Below the pieces are notes generated by a model. The model was not told the origin of the DNA. It saw nothing but the letters and a program-made list of their open reading frames with translations, and ran no database searches. Shown here piece by piece: positions 33,160 through 44,989 of a stretch of DNA of 64,000 nt. This DNA comes from Beroe forskalii. Lineage: Eukaryota > Ctenophora > Nuda > Beroida > Beroidae. The position numbers and the translations under genes are program-made. The stretch spans positions 496,001-560,000 of the forward strand of contig WFMF01000019.1 in NCBI GenBank assembly GCA_011033025.1, given 5' to 3'. The stretch's first letter is position 1; each line of letters opens with the position of its first letter.

Positions 33160-34848
33160 CTTTAGGTTATGGAATACGACTGGAATTCGGGTATTCTTTC
33201 TTCTTTCGGCATTGCAGTTCTGGTGAGCAGCTCCCATATATTTGCCACTGAGGATAATCGTGATGTCAGTATCATTAATAAAATAATCAAATATCAAATG
33301 ACAACTGCCGATTAAATTTTGAATACAAACCACAGAGAATGGAAGATGAAAAGTTATAATGTCAAACTTACGTATAATGACAGTGATCATGGCATTTTTT
33401 CTTCTCTTCGTCATCAACGATGAAGGGGTCTAGACACAACCAGCAAACAGTGGCAGCTTTGTGTGCCCGTTCCTGTTCTGGTGATAAGTCCATTGCCTTC
33501 TCCGACTCGAGAATGGGGGCTAGTCGCTCAGCTTCCTCATGCAGTGATACAATGAAGGACTCAGCCACCTTACCATGACCACTGTCTCGGTAAACTACCA
33601 GCTCAGAATCGTAGTCACCGGCAAACTCCTCGCTCAGCACCACCTTGTAAGCATATCCACAGGGCACATGCTCCTTCAGTTTCTGTGTGGCCTAAAAACA
33701 GGTTAAACCAGTTATTAATCACCAACTCAAGAGCATGAGAAATTCGAAACTGGTTGTATTTTAAATTCTTATCATTTTAAAGATCTAGTTACTTACCTGT
33801 GATGCTGTTTCCTCTGTTTGCGGCACTTCCTTTACATAACACTCGAAATCTGCAAATTAATCCGAAATAAGTCAGTATCATAATTTGCTAAGCAACAGTT
33901 ACATTAAGGTCATGTTTCGCAATTATCATAGCTGTGAATGGTAATGTAGTTGATACAATAAACTGACCTGCAACGATGTAGACTGGGCATTGGACCATCT
34001 TCCTGTAGTTCTTGAAGAAGAGATAGTCGTCCTCAGGGAACTTGATCGCCTGTGGCTTGAAGCGTAGGCAGCTTGGACGGTGCTTCTCCAAATTTGTAGT
34101 GCTGGTGAACCCATGGAAACACCTGATTTGAATTACCAAGTTACTTAACATGCCAATTAAATTACAAGAGAGGAAGATGTGACCGAATCTGTTAATATTT
34201 ATTCAAATTACCTAGTCATGTTATGTACCAATTAAGTGGTGAGAGAGAAAAGTGTTCATGATTCAAGAATGAGAAACCAAAATACTGGTCCCACAAACCT
34301 CTCACAGTAATGCTTTGTTCTCCTGGTGTTTTCTCTACCAAGCAGGGCATTGAGAGACTTGACCAGAACAAAGTGCGTGGTGTCCTTGTTTTCAATGAGA
34401 AGCACATTAACCGCTGGATGCTCACTGGCAGTAGACTTGGAGATGGCCAGTGGATAAAAGGGGTCCAGTTTGGCTTCATCATCGTATCCAATGACATTGA
34501 TACGCACTCTGCAATGATTCAATCATAAGTTGTGAAATTTATCAGACTTCATATCATTACCACAATTATATCATACGTTTAACAGAGCTACAATTCCATT
34601 TCCAAGTTAGCTAGGTACCTGTTCTGTCTCTCGAACTTCGGGATTTGGGAGATGGGGATTGGCCAGGTGATGCCAGAATCGTCAATCTCCCCCTCGTACT
34701 GGTTGTATGATGAGGGACGGTTGGCATGGACGCTGGTGCGATGTCTAGCAGCCAACACAGCCCACTTCAGACACCTGTTAATTGAATTGAATAAAATATG
34801 TGCAGCATAATTACCATGTATATATCATCTCAAGTTCATGTAAATGGA

Positions 34849-35649
34849 GCCATGCCCTCGACACCCAACACAGCACTGGATGTGATCACGGGCATGCCCC
34901 CAATAACTTTGTGGATTAACGAGTGGGCAGCGAGGGAGGCCTTACGGTTGAAGACCAATGGTCACTGGTGTCTTCCGCCGCCTGGGAAACCCTCGATCCG
35001 CATCGCTAGCCACATTGACACAAACGAGAAGCTCCTCAGGGCACTGCCCAGAGACGTAGCCTCCTCGGAACACGATCCAATAACGCCAATTCTTAGTATT
35101 GACCAGCGGTTCACCGTGTGCTTCCCCTCGAGGGACGAGTATGGAGGACCGGAGGAAGGTAACTATGACATTGTGTGTTATACTGATGGATCTAGAATTA
35201 ACGACCAATCAGGAGCAGGGGTGGTGATACGCGGAGGGCCACATTTGGCCCACCTGAATCACAGTGAACCCTACCACCTGGGTAAACACAGTACAGTGTT
35301 CCAAGCGGAAGTCTTTGCAGTCGCAAAGACAGCCGAAATCTTACAGGAACACGCACTGAAGGACAGCAAGATCTTGATAAACTGTGACAGTAAATCTGCT
35401 ATCCATGCGATTAACAGCACGATTATCAAGAACAAGATGCCCCTCAGGGCCAAAAACTCCCTCAACGCACTGGGCCAATCCAATGACGTAACACTCAGTT
35501 GGATACCGGCCCATAGTGGTTTTGAGGGAAACGAGTTGGCCGGCCTTACGGCGAAAGCTGGGTCGGCCAATGAAAACAACAGCGCCACCAGTGTCTTACT
35601 CCCTATTCCGCGTAACGTCTGTTACGCGCTCTTAGAGGAAGACGTTTGA
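34849..35649 (+). pseudogene. LINE RNase H domain
   Basis: An open frame whose RNase H fold shows the four acidic/His positions: YTDGS (first Asp, about 35179-35193), FQAEVFAVAKTAEI (Glu), INCDSKSAI (Asp) and WIPAHSGFEGNE (His/Asp). The domain degrades the RNA strand during target-primed reverse transcription. The frame closes at 35649. Coding then continues in another frame near 35825-36045 as a CCHC-like knuckle (CPLCLSEEETVSHFLGMC) and the family C-terminus IVSYAHRTGRL, so at least one frame break is present. Confidence 0.88.
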
Positions 35650-36333
35650 GGTCTGGACCAGCTCCTTCAAGGCTGACCCTCCCAGAATGTTCGGCATTAT
35701 GTGGAGGACAGATTTGCTAAGGAGCTGCGCAGCATGGGTAGAAGGGACCTGAGAGTGGCCACTCAACTTCTGACTGGCCACGCAGCCCTAAACTACCACC
35801 TCAAGAAACTGAACCCCCGCTGTGAATACAACTTGTCCACTCTGCCTGAGTGAAGAAGAGACGGTGTCACATTTCCTCGGAATGTGCCCTGTCCTGGGCA
35901 GTATTAGGGCGGAGTTCTTCGGTACCTACTACTGCTCAGGGACCGACATCTTCGACAAGTTCAAGATAAACAGGATTGTTAGCTACGCTCATAGGACTGG
36001 GCGACTGGAACCTAGAAAAGCCGACAACGATCCTGCAGCAAACTAACCTTGGGATCCTCCTGGTCTTGCGACAGGAAGATCCAGTTTACAGGGCACCACG
36101 GGTCCTGACCCGGGTTAGGACCCGACGGCACCCCGGATCACCAACACTGGGCAGGAACTCTCTTCCGTAACCATGTTGGCCTCACCAAGATGCCCGGCAT
36201 CTTGGTCCTCCTGGGGAGGTACGGGACTCGTTCCCATCCACAGTAGCCCTAGCAACAGGGACCTCCCAGCGGGAGGTCCCGTGCTGGGGACTCTGTTTGG
36301 ATCTCTCGTGGATCCATCCCCCGTTTAGTAGTA
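34849..36333 (+). mobile_element. 5'-truncated LINE with RNase H, 9-bp target duplications
   Basis: Flanked by GTAAATGGA at 34840-34848 and 36334-36342. Inserted in polymerase intron 4 of element A in opposite orientation. It begins within coding sequence upstream of RNase H and ends in TAGTAGTA repeats rather than poly(A). An apurinic endonuclease and reverse transcriptase are missing because of 5' truncation. RNase H plus a short microsatellite tail resembles the I/Jockey-related LINE group (inference). Confidence 0.92.
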
Positions 36334-37555
36334 GTAAATGGAACTTCATATCGTAATGATGAAATATAATGCTTCTCTCATTCATGGCTGTAATTGCTAA
36401 ATTTAATTGCACACAAAACAGCATACATACTTGTTATCAGTGTTCTGAATGTTAAGCAGGGTCCGTTTCTTCTTGATTGGCTCCGGAAGGGGGATGTAGC
36501 TGCCCACTCTCATCGGGTTGTATTTGGTGATGTAGAGGTGGACGCACTTTAGACCCTTTACCACCCAACCGGAGCCTGAGATAACGAGTTATTTTGCATT
36601 GGTAAGATATAATGATCATATAAATTAGAGATAAAATTACGCAAAGCATTTCAATTGATTTTCATGTTCAAAATTAAAAGTTACCGTTTCGCACGAATTT
36701 GTCGATGTCTACAGCCAGGATGTCAATGTGTCTTGAAACCTCCTCGTCGATGGGAGTGGAGGTGAGGAGGTCACTGGCACACGTTCGGAAGGATGCAATG
36801 GTTTCTTCCTCAATCTGCACGGCCTTCTGGAAGATTACTTGCAGACTGAAGTAGAACCGCACTGCACGGTAGAACTCCAACTGCATCCTGCAAAACATCA
36901 AAATTTTTCCAAAATGTTTGAAAATTGTTTGTGAATAGGTTTGCAGAAATAATTTAAGATTCTTTTTGAAAATGAAACATTTAGATGTCACTTGACATAA
37001 TATAAAACCCCACCTCAAAATGTCTGTCAGTCGTTCAGTTTCATTTTGAAGCTCCTCAGCAACAGAAGGAGTAGTAGCAGTGATGGGAATCTCAATGATT
37101 TTGAACAGCCCATCCACTGCCGTCTTTTCTTTCAACCCACTAGGAGCACATGTTCTAAGGCGCTTTCGTTGTGGCTGGACCCGACCACACTGATGTTTAC
37201 TTCTAGCCTTTCCAGTAGTGAATCGGGCACCACAATCCTCGCACGAAAACCTGGATGATAATTTGAAATGGTTGAAAAAGATTTGTACTGCATAGAGAAT
37301 TTAAACACAGCAAATACGTTGGTGGAAATTAAAATTGGGTGGGTGGAAATTAAAATTGAGCAAGGAAATCACAAAAACGAACCATTTTCTTTGACAGTTG
37401 AGAAGGTGATCAGTTAACGCTTGTCCCTCAAGTGTAATGTGTTGCTGGCAGATGGGACAAAAGCGACCTTGACCACTGCAGGTTTCCAGATGTCTTCTGT
37501 AGTTCTTATAAAGCATAACAGAGGCACAACGAACGCATGTAATTTCTTTAACCAT

Positions 37556-37889
37556 GGTGAAATTGGTGGAAAAAATAGATCTAGGTTTGATAACTGCAAA
37601 ACAAATTTGAAATTATGAAAAATGTGCTTCAAGCAGGCATATTTATATTGCTAAACCGGGAAATTGAGTCAGGAAACGTAATCTCATTATCTGATAAGCA
37701 GTGAAAAATTCTTATCAATGACGTTTTAGAGACATTTGAGCTGCTTGTCTGCACATTATTACTATATATGGTAAGATTTATGCAGAATCAAAAAATAAAA
37801 TTGCTTATCAGTGAAACTTATTAAGATTTTGTTAAATTTATCCCAAAGCTATAAGAAAATTAATCAAAATTCTTGGAATTCAATGTTTT
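37556..37889 (-). promoter_or_regulatory. upstream region of the element A polymerase, conserved with element B
   Basis: A TATTTATATTGCT word lies at about 37640-37652, some 85-95 bp upstream of the ATG, followed upstream by GTAATCTCATTATC. The same words occur at about the same distance upstream of the element B polymerase (52503 and 52543 regions). A conserved block in otherwise diverged non-coding DNA suggests a core promoter (inference). Confidence 0.5.
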
Positions 37890-38458
37890 CTGGGAAGCAT
37901 TTTCAATGATACCACTTGGAATTTAAATATTACTGCCATGCTTGATCACATACATTTTTTCATGATGACGAATGGCTGTCAACATTAATTCCATACAAAT
38001 CCATTGAAAACACATCGATCCAGTAAAGGATAATTGGACGTTTTTAATAAGTGTGCTTGTTGAAAATAATTGGTTCACTGAACCTTCATGATCACCATCA
38101 TCAATTACCCTCATTGTTACATGATTATGACGTTGGCGCCCCAGACTCAACCCCTGCTTCGCAGGGGTTGAGTGTAGGGTTACAAGTGTGAGTGTAAGGT
38201 CACATGATCCTTTTTCCCCAAGCAGGAAATCACGTGATCTGATTTGTCACTGATAAGAACCGACAGTGCTCGTCACGTGATCGTGATGTGATTCTCGATG
38301 CGGTCATGTGATAAGAATAGGTCACGTGATCAAGATAAGGGGCCAGGGATGGGTAATGCATGTCACGTGGTACACATACGTCATCGGTCACGTGACTAAG
38401 AGGTTAATTGAATTTAGTGAGACCGTTTTTGGTCTATATTCACCACTTTATATTTACT
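37890..38458 (-). repeat. right terminal inverted repeat of Polinton-like element A
   Basis: Inverse of 31591-32160, with ATCACGTGACC-type words at 38225-38400 and the hairpin CAACCCCTGC/GCAGGGGTTG at 38145-38170. Its end TTTACT abuts the stop codon of the fucosyltransferase-like gene. Confidence 0.85.
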
Positions 38459-39529
38459 TCACATTCTGTATGCGTATGCTCTATCTGCAGAGTGGAATGT
38501 CTCACTAACATTCCACATTCTCGAGCTCTGTACCTCGTATACTGTCCTACAAACATTGGATGTGATAGTGCACACCACGAAATCACAGCTGACCAGCAAC
38601 TCAAGGTCTGTAATCATTCCCACGTGCATGTCAGCTGAGAACCTGCTGGCTTCTGAGACGTTATTAGCTCCCGTTACAGTTGCCATATCACTGAGGAAGG
38701 TGTAGTCGGGGTATTTGGTCTGTAGCTCCGTTACCACTGCAGGTTCGTCTGTTGCCAAGTACACACGTTTTTCTGTCCCCTTCTTCTGGTTGCCATAGTA
38801 ACGCTCTATCGATGACATGTATTCTTCAACTGGCACTAACTCAGCTTCCCGTATCAGCTTGTCTGTCCTGCGTATATGCATCCCTGGAATAGGCTCCACA
38901 AACCCAAGTTTCTCTTTAGCAGCCCTCACATGTTCCGCCATATCCGGCTGGAGTCTGAAGATGTACTGCAAGATGTGTCCCGCCCACCAAGCCATTGGGG
39001 ACTCCACAGAGGTGGGGGCTTGCACCCAGGGGGGCGGCACCTCGTACCAGTTTCTCAGCTCAGGGGTGGGCTCAGCGTAGTGGGGGACTATCTTCACGAC
39101 CCGGTGTTGCTCATGATCATGCCCCCAGGCAGGGGCGGGCTTGCTGTAACTCGAGCAGTTGTCACTGATAGGCAGGAAGAATTGCTCCCACCCCTCCTTC
39201 CGTACGATGGGTCCTCGGAACGGGTACAGGACCACAGTGCGGTTAGTCCAGGCTGCGTATATGAAGCAGTTAACCAGCTTGTGAGCGAGGTGAGTGAACC
39301 CGGCCGGGGGACTCAACGGACACACGATCTTCCTGGCAGAGTTACAGTCCTCAGGGTGTTGGAGTTTCTCAATGAAGTGCCTCACAGCCTCGTTTTCATC
39401 CTCTGGTATTATAACAGTGAGGAGTTGGAGGGGGTTTAGATAGTGCTGGAATACAGAGAGGGTTGCAGCTAGAATCAGGATGGTAAGCAATATCATGCCA
39501 ACTCGGCGTTTCTTTGTCAAAACCATCAT
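38459..39529 (-). CDS. alpha-1,6-fucosyltransferase-like protein (GT23, FUT8-like), single exon
   Basis: An intact 356-residue frame from ATG (39527-39529) to TGA (38459-38461). Residues 10-30 are a hydrophobic signal anchor after a KKRR stretch, giving a type II Golgi membrane topology. The catalytic region has the GT23 motifs: MHIRRTDK (residues 217-224) for GDP-fucose binding, VYLATDE (256-262), and MHVGMITDLELLVSCDFVVC (301-320) followed by TSNVCRTVYE. The family transfers fucose to the innermost GlcNAc of N-glycans. It is shorter than vertebrate FUT8: the N-terminal coiled coil is reduced, and the protein stops at ETFHSADRAYAYRM, before the SH3 domain. A Polinton-like element ends at the base next to the stop codon, so the missing C-terminus may be natural for this paralogue or cut by the insertion. 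Confidence 0.88.
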   Translation of the reverse strand: MMVLTKKRRVGMILLTILILAATLSVFQHYLNPLQLLTVIIPEDENEAVRHFIEKLQHPEDCNSARKIVCPLSPPAGFTHLAHKLVNCFIYAAWTNRTVVLYPFRGPIVRKEGWEQFFLPISDNCSSYSKPAPAWGHDHEQHRVVKIVPHYAEPTPELRNWYEVPPPWVQAPTSVESPMAWWAGHILQYIFRLQPDMAEHVRAAKEKLGFVEPIPGMHIRRTDKLIREAELVPVEEYMSSIERYYGNQKKGTEKRVYLATDEPAVVTELQTKYPDYTFLSDMATVTGANNVSEASRFSADMHVGMITDLELLVSCDFVVCTITSNVCRTVYEVQSSRMWNVSETFHSADRAYAYRM

Positions 39530-41250
39530 TGGAAAGTTGGGTTGCTTTGAGCGAAGTCAGGTAGGAAACAGGGTGACAAAACTAACGTTGACGGTGAATC
39601 ATATACACCTCAAGCTGCTTACAGAACATGAAAACGCGATTGTAAGCTGTTTGAACATTTAACTGAATATTCTATATCTATTTTTCCCGTGTAAAGTATC
39701 ACGTGAGCTGCATATTGCTTGCATATTCATCCACTGTTGAACTGTTCAACACCATGCAAAATATACTGATGTAATATATGCATGTTTTCATTTGAAGGCA
39801 AGGCCGAGCGCTGTGTTTACTCAAACTGAGTGAACTGCTGCACGCACACGCACTGATTTTAAAACGAAACTGTGAATAAATGGTAGGAATTATTTTGGCT
39901 GAACATAGATTAGTGATTACGTTTGATAAATTAAAATCCTTGATATTATTCAGATTAAATAATAACTTCATAACATGGATGTGTCGGAATCCTACGTGCG
40001 CGGCTCACTGACAGTCATTTACAGCCAGTGAGCCGCGCACGATTTCGCCGCGCACGTATGATTCCGAGATGTCACCGTAATTAACTCAACAGTTCGCGGT
40101 CAATCATACACTCAAACCTTCCATCTCTGTGCTTTAGTACATTTCATAAAGTAAATTTTTCTGGTTTTTAATAAGATCATTGAAAATACAGCTTGGAAGG
40201 GCTATTAAAGACCTTCAATGGGTTTCTATACAATGCAAAGGTTCACAGAATAATGCTATCTTTCCGAGCAATATCAGTCAGGGTCGTAGCTATATCTTTG
40301 AAAAGGTGGCGGATAACATTCAAAACCTGTTGAAATGCTAGGCTCCCAGCTCTCATCTTTAAAAAATTTCACGTTGTTTGTCCAAAAGGGGGAGGCAGTC
40401 GCCTGTGTCGCCTTCCCCCTGCCTACACCCCTGCTCCTAATAAAGCCCGCACACTCCTCAGTTACCCTCAGTTACCCTCAGTTAGGATATTTAAATTACT
40501 ATTTTGTCACAAAGTAGAGGAAAATCAAAATTCTATCAAAAGATTATCGAAAACCATGCCAATCATAAATATCACCCCTCTGATGTATGATTAACCGGGC
40601 TCCAAATTAAAATTCCTAACGTAGTTCTTTCAGTAAATTTGGTCAGTTTCCAAGGTTAAATCATTTCAGATTCAAAAAATTACACTTTAACCGTTGAAAA
40701 AGAACAGAAAGTTTTAAAATTGATTATTCCCTCCCGTGGCTCAAACTCCAGTGTGATAATTATCGATATATCACTCCTTTATAGAACTACTGTACAGTGG
40801 CGGAATAATCGAGCAGAATATCTTACAATAAATTGTTGATTTTATGAAGGAGCACTCAAAATCTATAAAAACGTTGAATTCAGACGAGGGTCGTCGGCCT
40901 GAGTGGGAGGGAGAACTGTTTTGTCGGGTAATAATACAATTAACAAACTCATGGATCGTGTGATATCGAAAATTGTCAAACTCGGCTGACGCCTCGTGTG
41001 ATAATTTTCGATATCCCATTCGTTTGTTAATCGCCCGATATAAAACGGCAAAATTAACCAAAAATCTGCCGAGTTGCTTCCTGGTAAAAAGATTATTTAA
41101 ATGTTCATTTTGTAATCATAAGTATAATTTAGATATGGAATATGCTTAATATGGCTCCACGTATTCATAGTGCTCATAAGGATTATTATATGGCTACATG
41201 TGAGTTTCATCTCAGGTTTGTGGATTGTGGAATGGCATGAATATGAATAT
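39530..41250. other. no gene; hairpins and repeats
   Basis: Upstream region of the fucosyltransferase-like gene. It holds the nested hairpin at 39985-40066, a triplicated CAGTTACCCT word near 40458-40485, and an inverted GATATCGAAAATTG / AATTTTCGATATC pair near 40960-41020. No coding region is recognised. Confidence 0.45.
39985..40066. repeat. nested GC-rich palindrome with alternative pairings
   Basis: GTGCGCGGCTCACTG (39996-40010) pairs with 40026-40040, while CTACGTGCGCGGC (about 39992-40003) can instead pair with GCCGCGCACGTA (40047-40058). The outer GGAATC also has a complement near 40060-40064. Two competing stem-loops share one arm. Confidence 0.75.
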
Positions 41251-43041
41251 GGGATCATTCACATATTACGTAATCAGCCGAGGGGACATAATTATCAAAA
41301 TTTTACGGACATTAATATTCACGCTCGATCCTGCCACTTCAAATTTCAAGAAAATCTCGAAATTTTCGGTTCGATTTTTTTCCATTTTTACAACGATTTG
41401 AATACTTGATTTCAAGATTTTTTCAATATATTTCGTTAATTAATATGATAAATTTCCATATAGCAGGTTCTAAGCATAAAAAGAAGCATAATTTCCTTAA
41501 AAATTTTGTTATTGCGTTTAAAGAGATAAAGTCAGAAATTTTGCTTCTCTACCTAGAAATTTTAAGAGGAAATACCGGACTTAATTTTCACGGACCTGAA
41601 AATCACGGACAATAGTATCACGGACAAAATTTTCACGGACATTAATATTCACGCTGATGTGCTTAGCTGCGTGATTTCAATGTCCGTGTTAATTATGTCC
41701 GATAAGGTATACCTCTTAGTTTCATGACCTCTAAGTTTCATGACAAAAACTGCTCCTTATCCAAAAGATTTGACCATCATTCGATAAAAATTGCATTTCA
41801 ATGGAGATCTCAAATCTTGAAAAAAAACTGATAGACTGAATACGAAATTTTCACCCTCCTATTGTATTGTCATAAATTTGGGCCAAAAAGTAGTTTCTGT
41901 AGACTGTAGGATAAAACATATTTTCAAGATTTTTGCGTGGACGAATATACGATTTTTCTTCGTAAAGTGGGCTAAAAGTGTAAAAGGCAGTATATTTCTA
42001 TAGTTCTAATTATATTTGAACTAGCAGGCCCGTTGAACTGCATATACGTTAGGTACAGTTCACTGAGTTAAATCATTAAAATGATTATCAATTTTAAAAA
42101 CTAAGCATTCAAATTGATTGGATAGTTCTTACCATATTCAAAAATTCAATTCTCTGGCATCTAAATAAATAGTCGTAACGTTTCACATCCTTTTAAATCA
42201 TTTTCAAGTTCTTATCACAAATGATATTATGGAAAATAAAACATTCGGTTAACCCAACAAAAACCATTGTTTTTTTCCTCCGTTCCGTTTAAATTGCAAA
42301 AAGTCTATGTTAATTCTCATACTGATACTGACATTGGAAAATTTGTTTTTCAATTATTAATAACTGAAAAACTTCGTAATCTGCTTTCCTATATTTACTC
42401 GATTGGTCGTGCCGTTTTGTAAACTAAACGGCTAATTTCAAACTATATTTATTGTTATCACCGACTCAACTGATTATCTGCCAAACACTACGAAAACAAT
42501 TCATCTGAAATATCCTCCGTTGAAGAAGTTTTTCCATTCTCCATAAAGCATCAAATTTTTGTAAAACAACGTAAATTTTCAAAAACTACAGCACGTTTTC
42601 AAGTATTCAATTCTCTGAGCATCTAAAAAAAGCAAAAGAACTGTTTCAATCTGCTTGGGCCATCCCTTTTTTTGCTGGTTTCCATAGCAAATGAGCATTA
42701 TTTCTTACCATTTTCTTTCGTTCTAAGTTCCTTATCAAGCTCAAATTTAATTGCCTTTTGCCCTACAGAAAAACAAAATTCTATTGTCAATTTTTTCAAA
42801 AATTTTATATAAGATACTAGCAAAATTGTTAAGGCATTCATTTGAAGAATATAAATTTTTGAAAATTATCAATTATAACATGCTAAAGTAAAGAACTTTG
42901 TTTCAGCTTTCTGGAGGGGGTCGTGCCGTGATTACGTAATATTTGCCAACAGAGGGGGGGTTGGCCAAGACAACGTTTGATTTTGGAGAGGGGAGAAGGG
43001 AAAATGCCCCAAAAATGATTACGTAATATGTGAACGATCCC
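41251..43041. mobile_element. 1.8-kb TIR element (GGGATCGTTCACATATTACG), carrying a Helitron
   Basis: The left end GGGATCATTCACATATTACG and the right end CGTAATATGTGAACGATCCC are inverted over about 26 bp with one mismatch. TAT flanks both sides, a possible 3-bp duplication. The interior is non-coding and includes CACGGACATTAATATTCACG words (41310 and 41635). A family B-related Helitron is nested at 42021-42814. By ends and duplication it may be PIF/Harbinger-like, but this is uncertain. Confidence 0.7.
42021..42814 (-). mobile_element. diverged Helitron, family B, nested
   Basis: Read on the minus strand it begins TCTTATATAAAA after an A and ends AACGGGCCTGCTAG before a T, like the two family B Helitrons. 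Internal words such as ATTCATCTGAAATATCCTCC (complement) also match them. The 3' hairpin has decayed to GTTCAACGGGCCTGC. It is the oldest of the three copies. Confidence 0.75.
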
Positions 43042-43811
43042 TATAGCCTTTTTTCTTTAAATTAATTGTTTCCCTTAATTATTTACGGTCGTTCGGCGAA
43101 AGTCCGGTGATGCAAGTGCTCAAAATCAAATGCACGAAGACACATGTATCAAAACGTACACCATCTACCTAATCATATTCTTGTACGATGGGATAGAATA
43201 TTATTATGATTAATTGATATCTGTCCATTCTGAGGTCCATCAATGAAATTCTCCCAATTTTTCGATTCCAAGGTGCTATTTTGCGCTGCTTGCAGTATTG
43301 GAAAGTCAGCAGGTGCGAGGCAGAAGCTCCTATCGGATCAGAGAATCTTCATCAAAAGTTCAAGGAAGTACCAGGATAAGCACCGACCAAAGAAGCATCA
43401 GCAGGAGCAGTCAATCCTGAAAACGTATGATACATGAGTTTTCACAACTAATTAACCATCATTTGATTAATCAATATCAGACCATTCAAATTCAATTAAA
43501 TTTTTTCCAGTTTCTGATCCCACCTGCTAATGATTATCATAGTTTACCTGTTGGATTATATTGCATCGAAAAGGTCTGCAGGTCAGCAGGTGTGGGGCAG
43601 TGCTCAGTAGCATGTATCGGATCAGGGAACCTTCTTCAGCAGTTCAAGTCTATGAGTAGACAGGAGTAGGCAAACCTGGACACGTTTTCAATTACATGAG
43701 TTTGAACAAGGTATTGACAACCATCAACCTTCTACTCATACACTGAAATGGCAATGTGATTACTGCATTATTTAATATCTGTCCATTCTATGGTGCTGGT
43801 AAGTAGGGGTA

Positions 43812-43841
43812 GCCCATGTATCAATTTTGAGATACATGGGC
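43812..43841. repeat. hairpin, 11-bp arms
   Basis: GCCCATGTATC and GATACATGGGC flank an 8-nt loop. Confidence 0.8.
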
Positions 43842-43901
43842 CTTTTTCCTCTTGACATGGGTTTAACTCCAATCATACCCCTCACACAGTATGGTAGTAT
43901 A

Positions 43902-43931
43902 GTGGACTCCATCATATATGATGGAGTCCAC
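43902..43931. repeat. perfect 30-bp palindrome
   Basis: GTGGACTCCATCATA is followed without spacer by its exact complement. It lies 60 bp from the preceding hairpin. Confidence 0.88.
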
Positions 43932-44989
43932 ACCTTAATAACCTGATATATGAAGGATCATGGGCATTTGAGGTCAAAATTGCGTTTATTTGGGGCTCCT
44001 ATATTTGCCAACCCCATCAAGTCCCTTATTTCAACATTCAAACATATTTATGAAATCTAGCACTGTTTACCTGTTAGATTGCATTGTGTTGAAAAGGTCT
44101 GCATGTGGTAGGTACTTAGTAACTTGCTTCAGATCAGGAAACATACTTCAGCAGTTCACTGAAGGCAGGAGACAGGAGTAGACAAACCTGGACAGGTATT
44201 ACAATTACATGAGTTTTAACAAATTAATGACCATCAACCTTATAGTTACAATGAATTAATGACATATTCAATATCTGGCAATATTGAAATCTTAAATCTT
44301 TCAGTTTCTTATCTCGAAATGTTACTTCATGATTATTATAGTTAACCTGTTGCACTGTATTGTATTCAACTGCAAGAAGTCTGCAGCTGCAAGCGGTAGG
44401 TAATTTGTAGCTCACATCATATCAGGGAACCTTCTTCTGCAGTTCAAGGAGGCACCAGTAGACAGGAGTAGGCAAATCTGGACATGTATTACCTACACGA
44501 GTTATAACAACTGAACAACCATTAAACTTTTAAAATGAAATACAGTAACAACTTTCAATTGTAACTATAAGAGCTTCTCAGGGAATTTTTGAGTAATGCT
44601 GCCTTTGGTGCAGAACTTGAATTGTTGTTAATTTAAATTTGTTCATGTCCAAATAAGGAAGCTAGCTTGCATTTATGAAAGGGTTAATTTTTTATGCCAC
44701 AAACCTGGTATTAATTGCCTCAATCTCTAAAATGAAAGAGTCTTGAATGTTCTATATATTTTCTGGGACATTGCATTATTGTGGCATGAATTTTGCGGCT
44801 AAAGGGCTATGTTGGAGAAGCAGCAGTTACCAATTTAGTAGAAAATCCATAAAATAAAGAATTTCTTTAAAACATCAATGTACAACTCGTTGTGGCATTG
44901 CTGCGTTTTCCTGTGGGACACCAGGAGTGCAATGCCACAGAGAAAAAGTTTGAAGAGGAGGAGGAGTCCTCAGTCTACTACAGGATGAC

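Larger units (their letters stand above)
33160..37555 (-). pseudogene. polB: family B DNA polymerase gene, exons 1-10 only (element A)
   Basis: Ten exons on the minus strand: 37555-37383, 37250-37014, 36887-36685, 36575-36431, 34774-34619, 34508-34299, 34122-33968, 33849-33797, 33691-33372 and 33247-33160. Each has the same length and GT-AG sites as its counterpart in element B, while the introns are diverged. The part encoded covers N-terminal zinc fingers (CPICQQ), the FHGFT/LEKH finger, exonuclease motif I (DFEC in exon 8) and the CHDHCHYT/GAAHQNCN endonuclease VII-like metal site. The rest of the exonuclease and the whole polymerase domain are missing, so it cannot make an active polymerase. 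Intron 4 holds a LINE insertion. Confidence 0.88.
31591..38458. mobile_element. Polinton-like element A, internally deleted (6.9 kb)
   Basis: Both ends read AGTAAATATAAAGTGGTGAA, with inverted repeats of about 570 bp (31591-32160 and 37890-38458). Flanks ACACAT (31585-31590) and TCACAT (38459-38464) agree at 5 of 6 bases, fitting the 6-bp duplication known for Polintons, and AG/CT termini are also a Polinton feature. The only element gene recognised is the 5' part of a family B DNA polymerase (exons 1-10). No integrase, ATPase, protease or capsid gene is seen. A LINE is inserted at 34849-36333. It is a defective derivative of the family represented by element B. Confidence 0.8.
43042..44875. 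repeat. diverged tandem units of about 250-330 bp, no gene
   Basis: Four related units (about 43245-43480, 43550-43740, 44060-44240 and 44340-44520) share TCTGCA, GGATCAGGGAACCTTCTTC, CAGTTCAA and ACAGGAGTAGGCAAA words. Short open frames exist in some units but are not conserved. Two hairpins lie between units. Confidence 0.6.

Noticed and set aside
38876-39439. Plus-strand ORF of 187 codons
   Set aside because: It is antisense to the fucosyltransferase-like gene and has no domain. The minus strand carries clear GT23 motifs.
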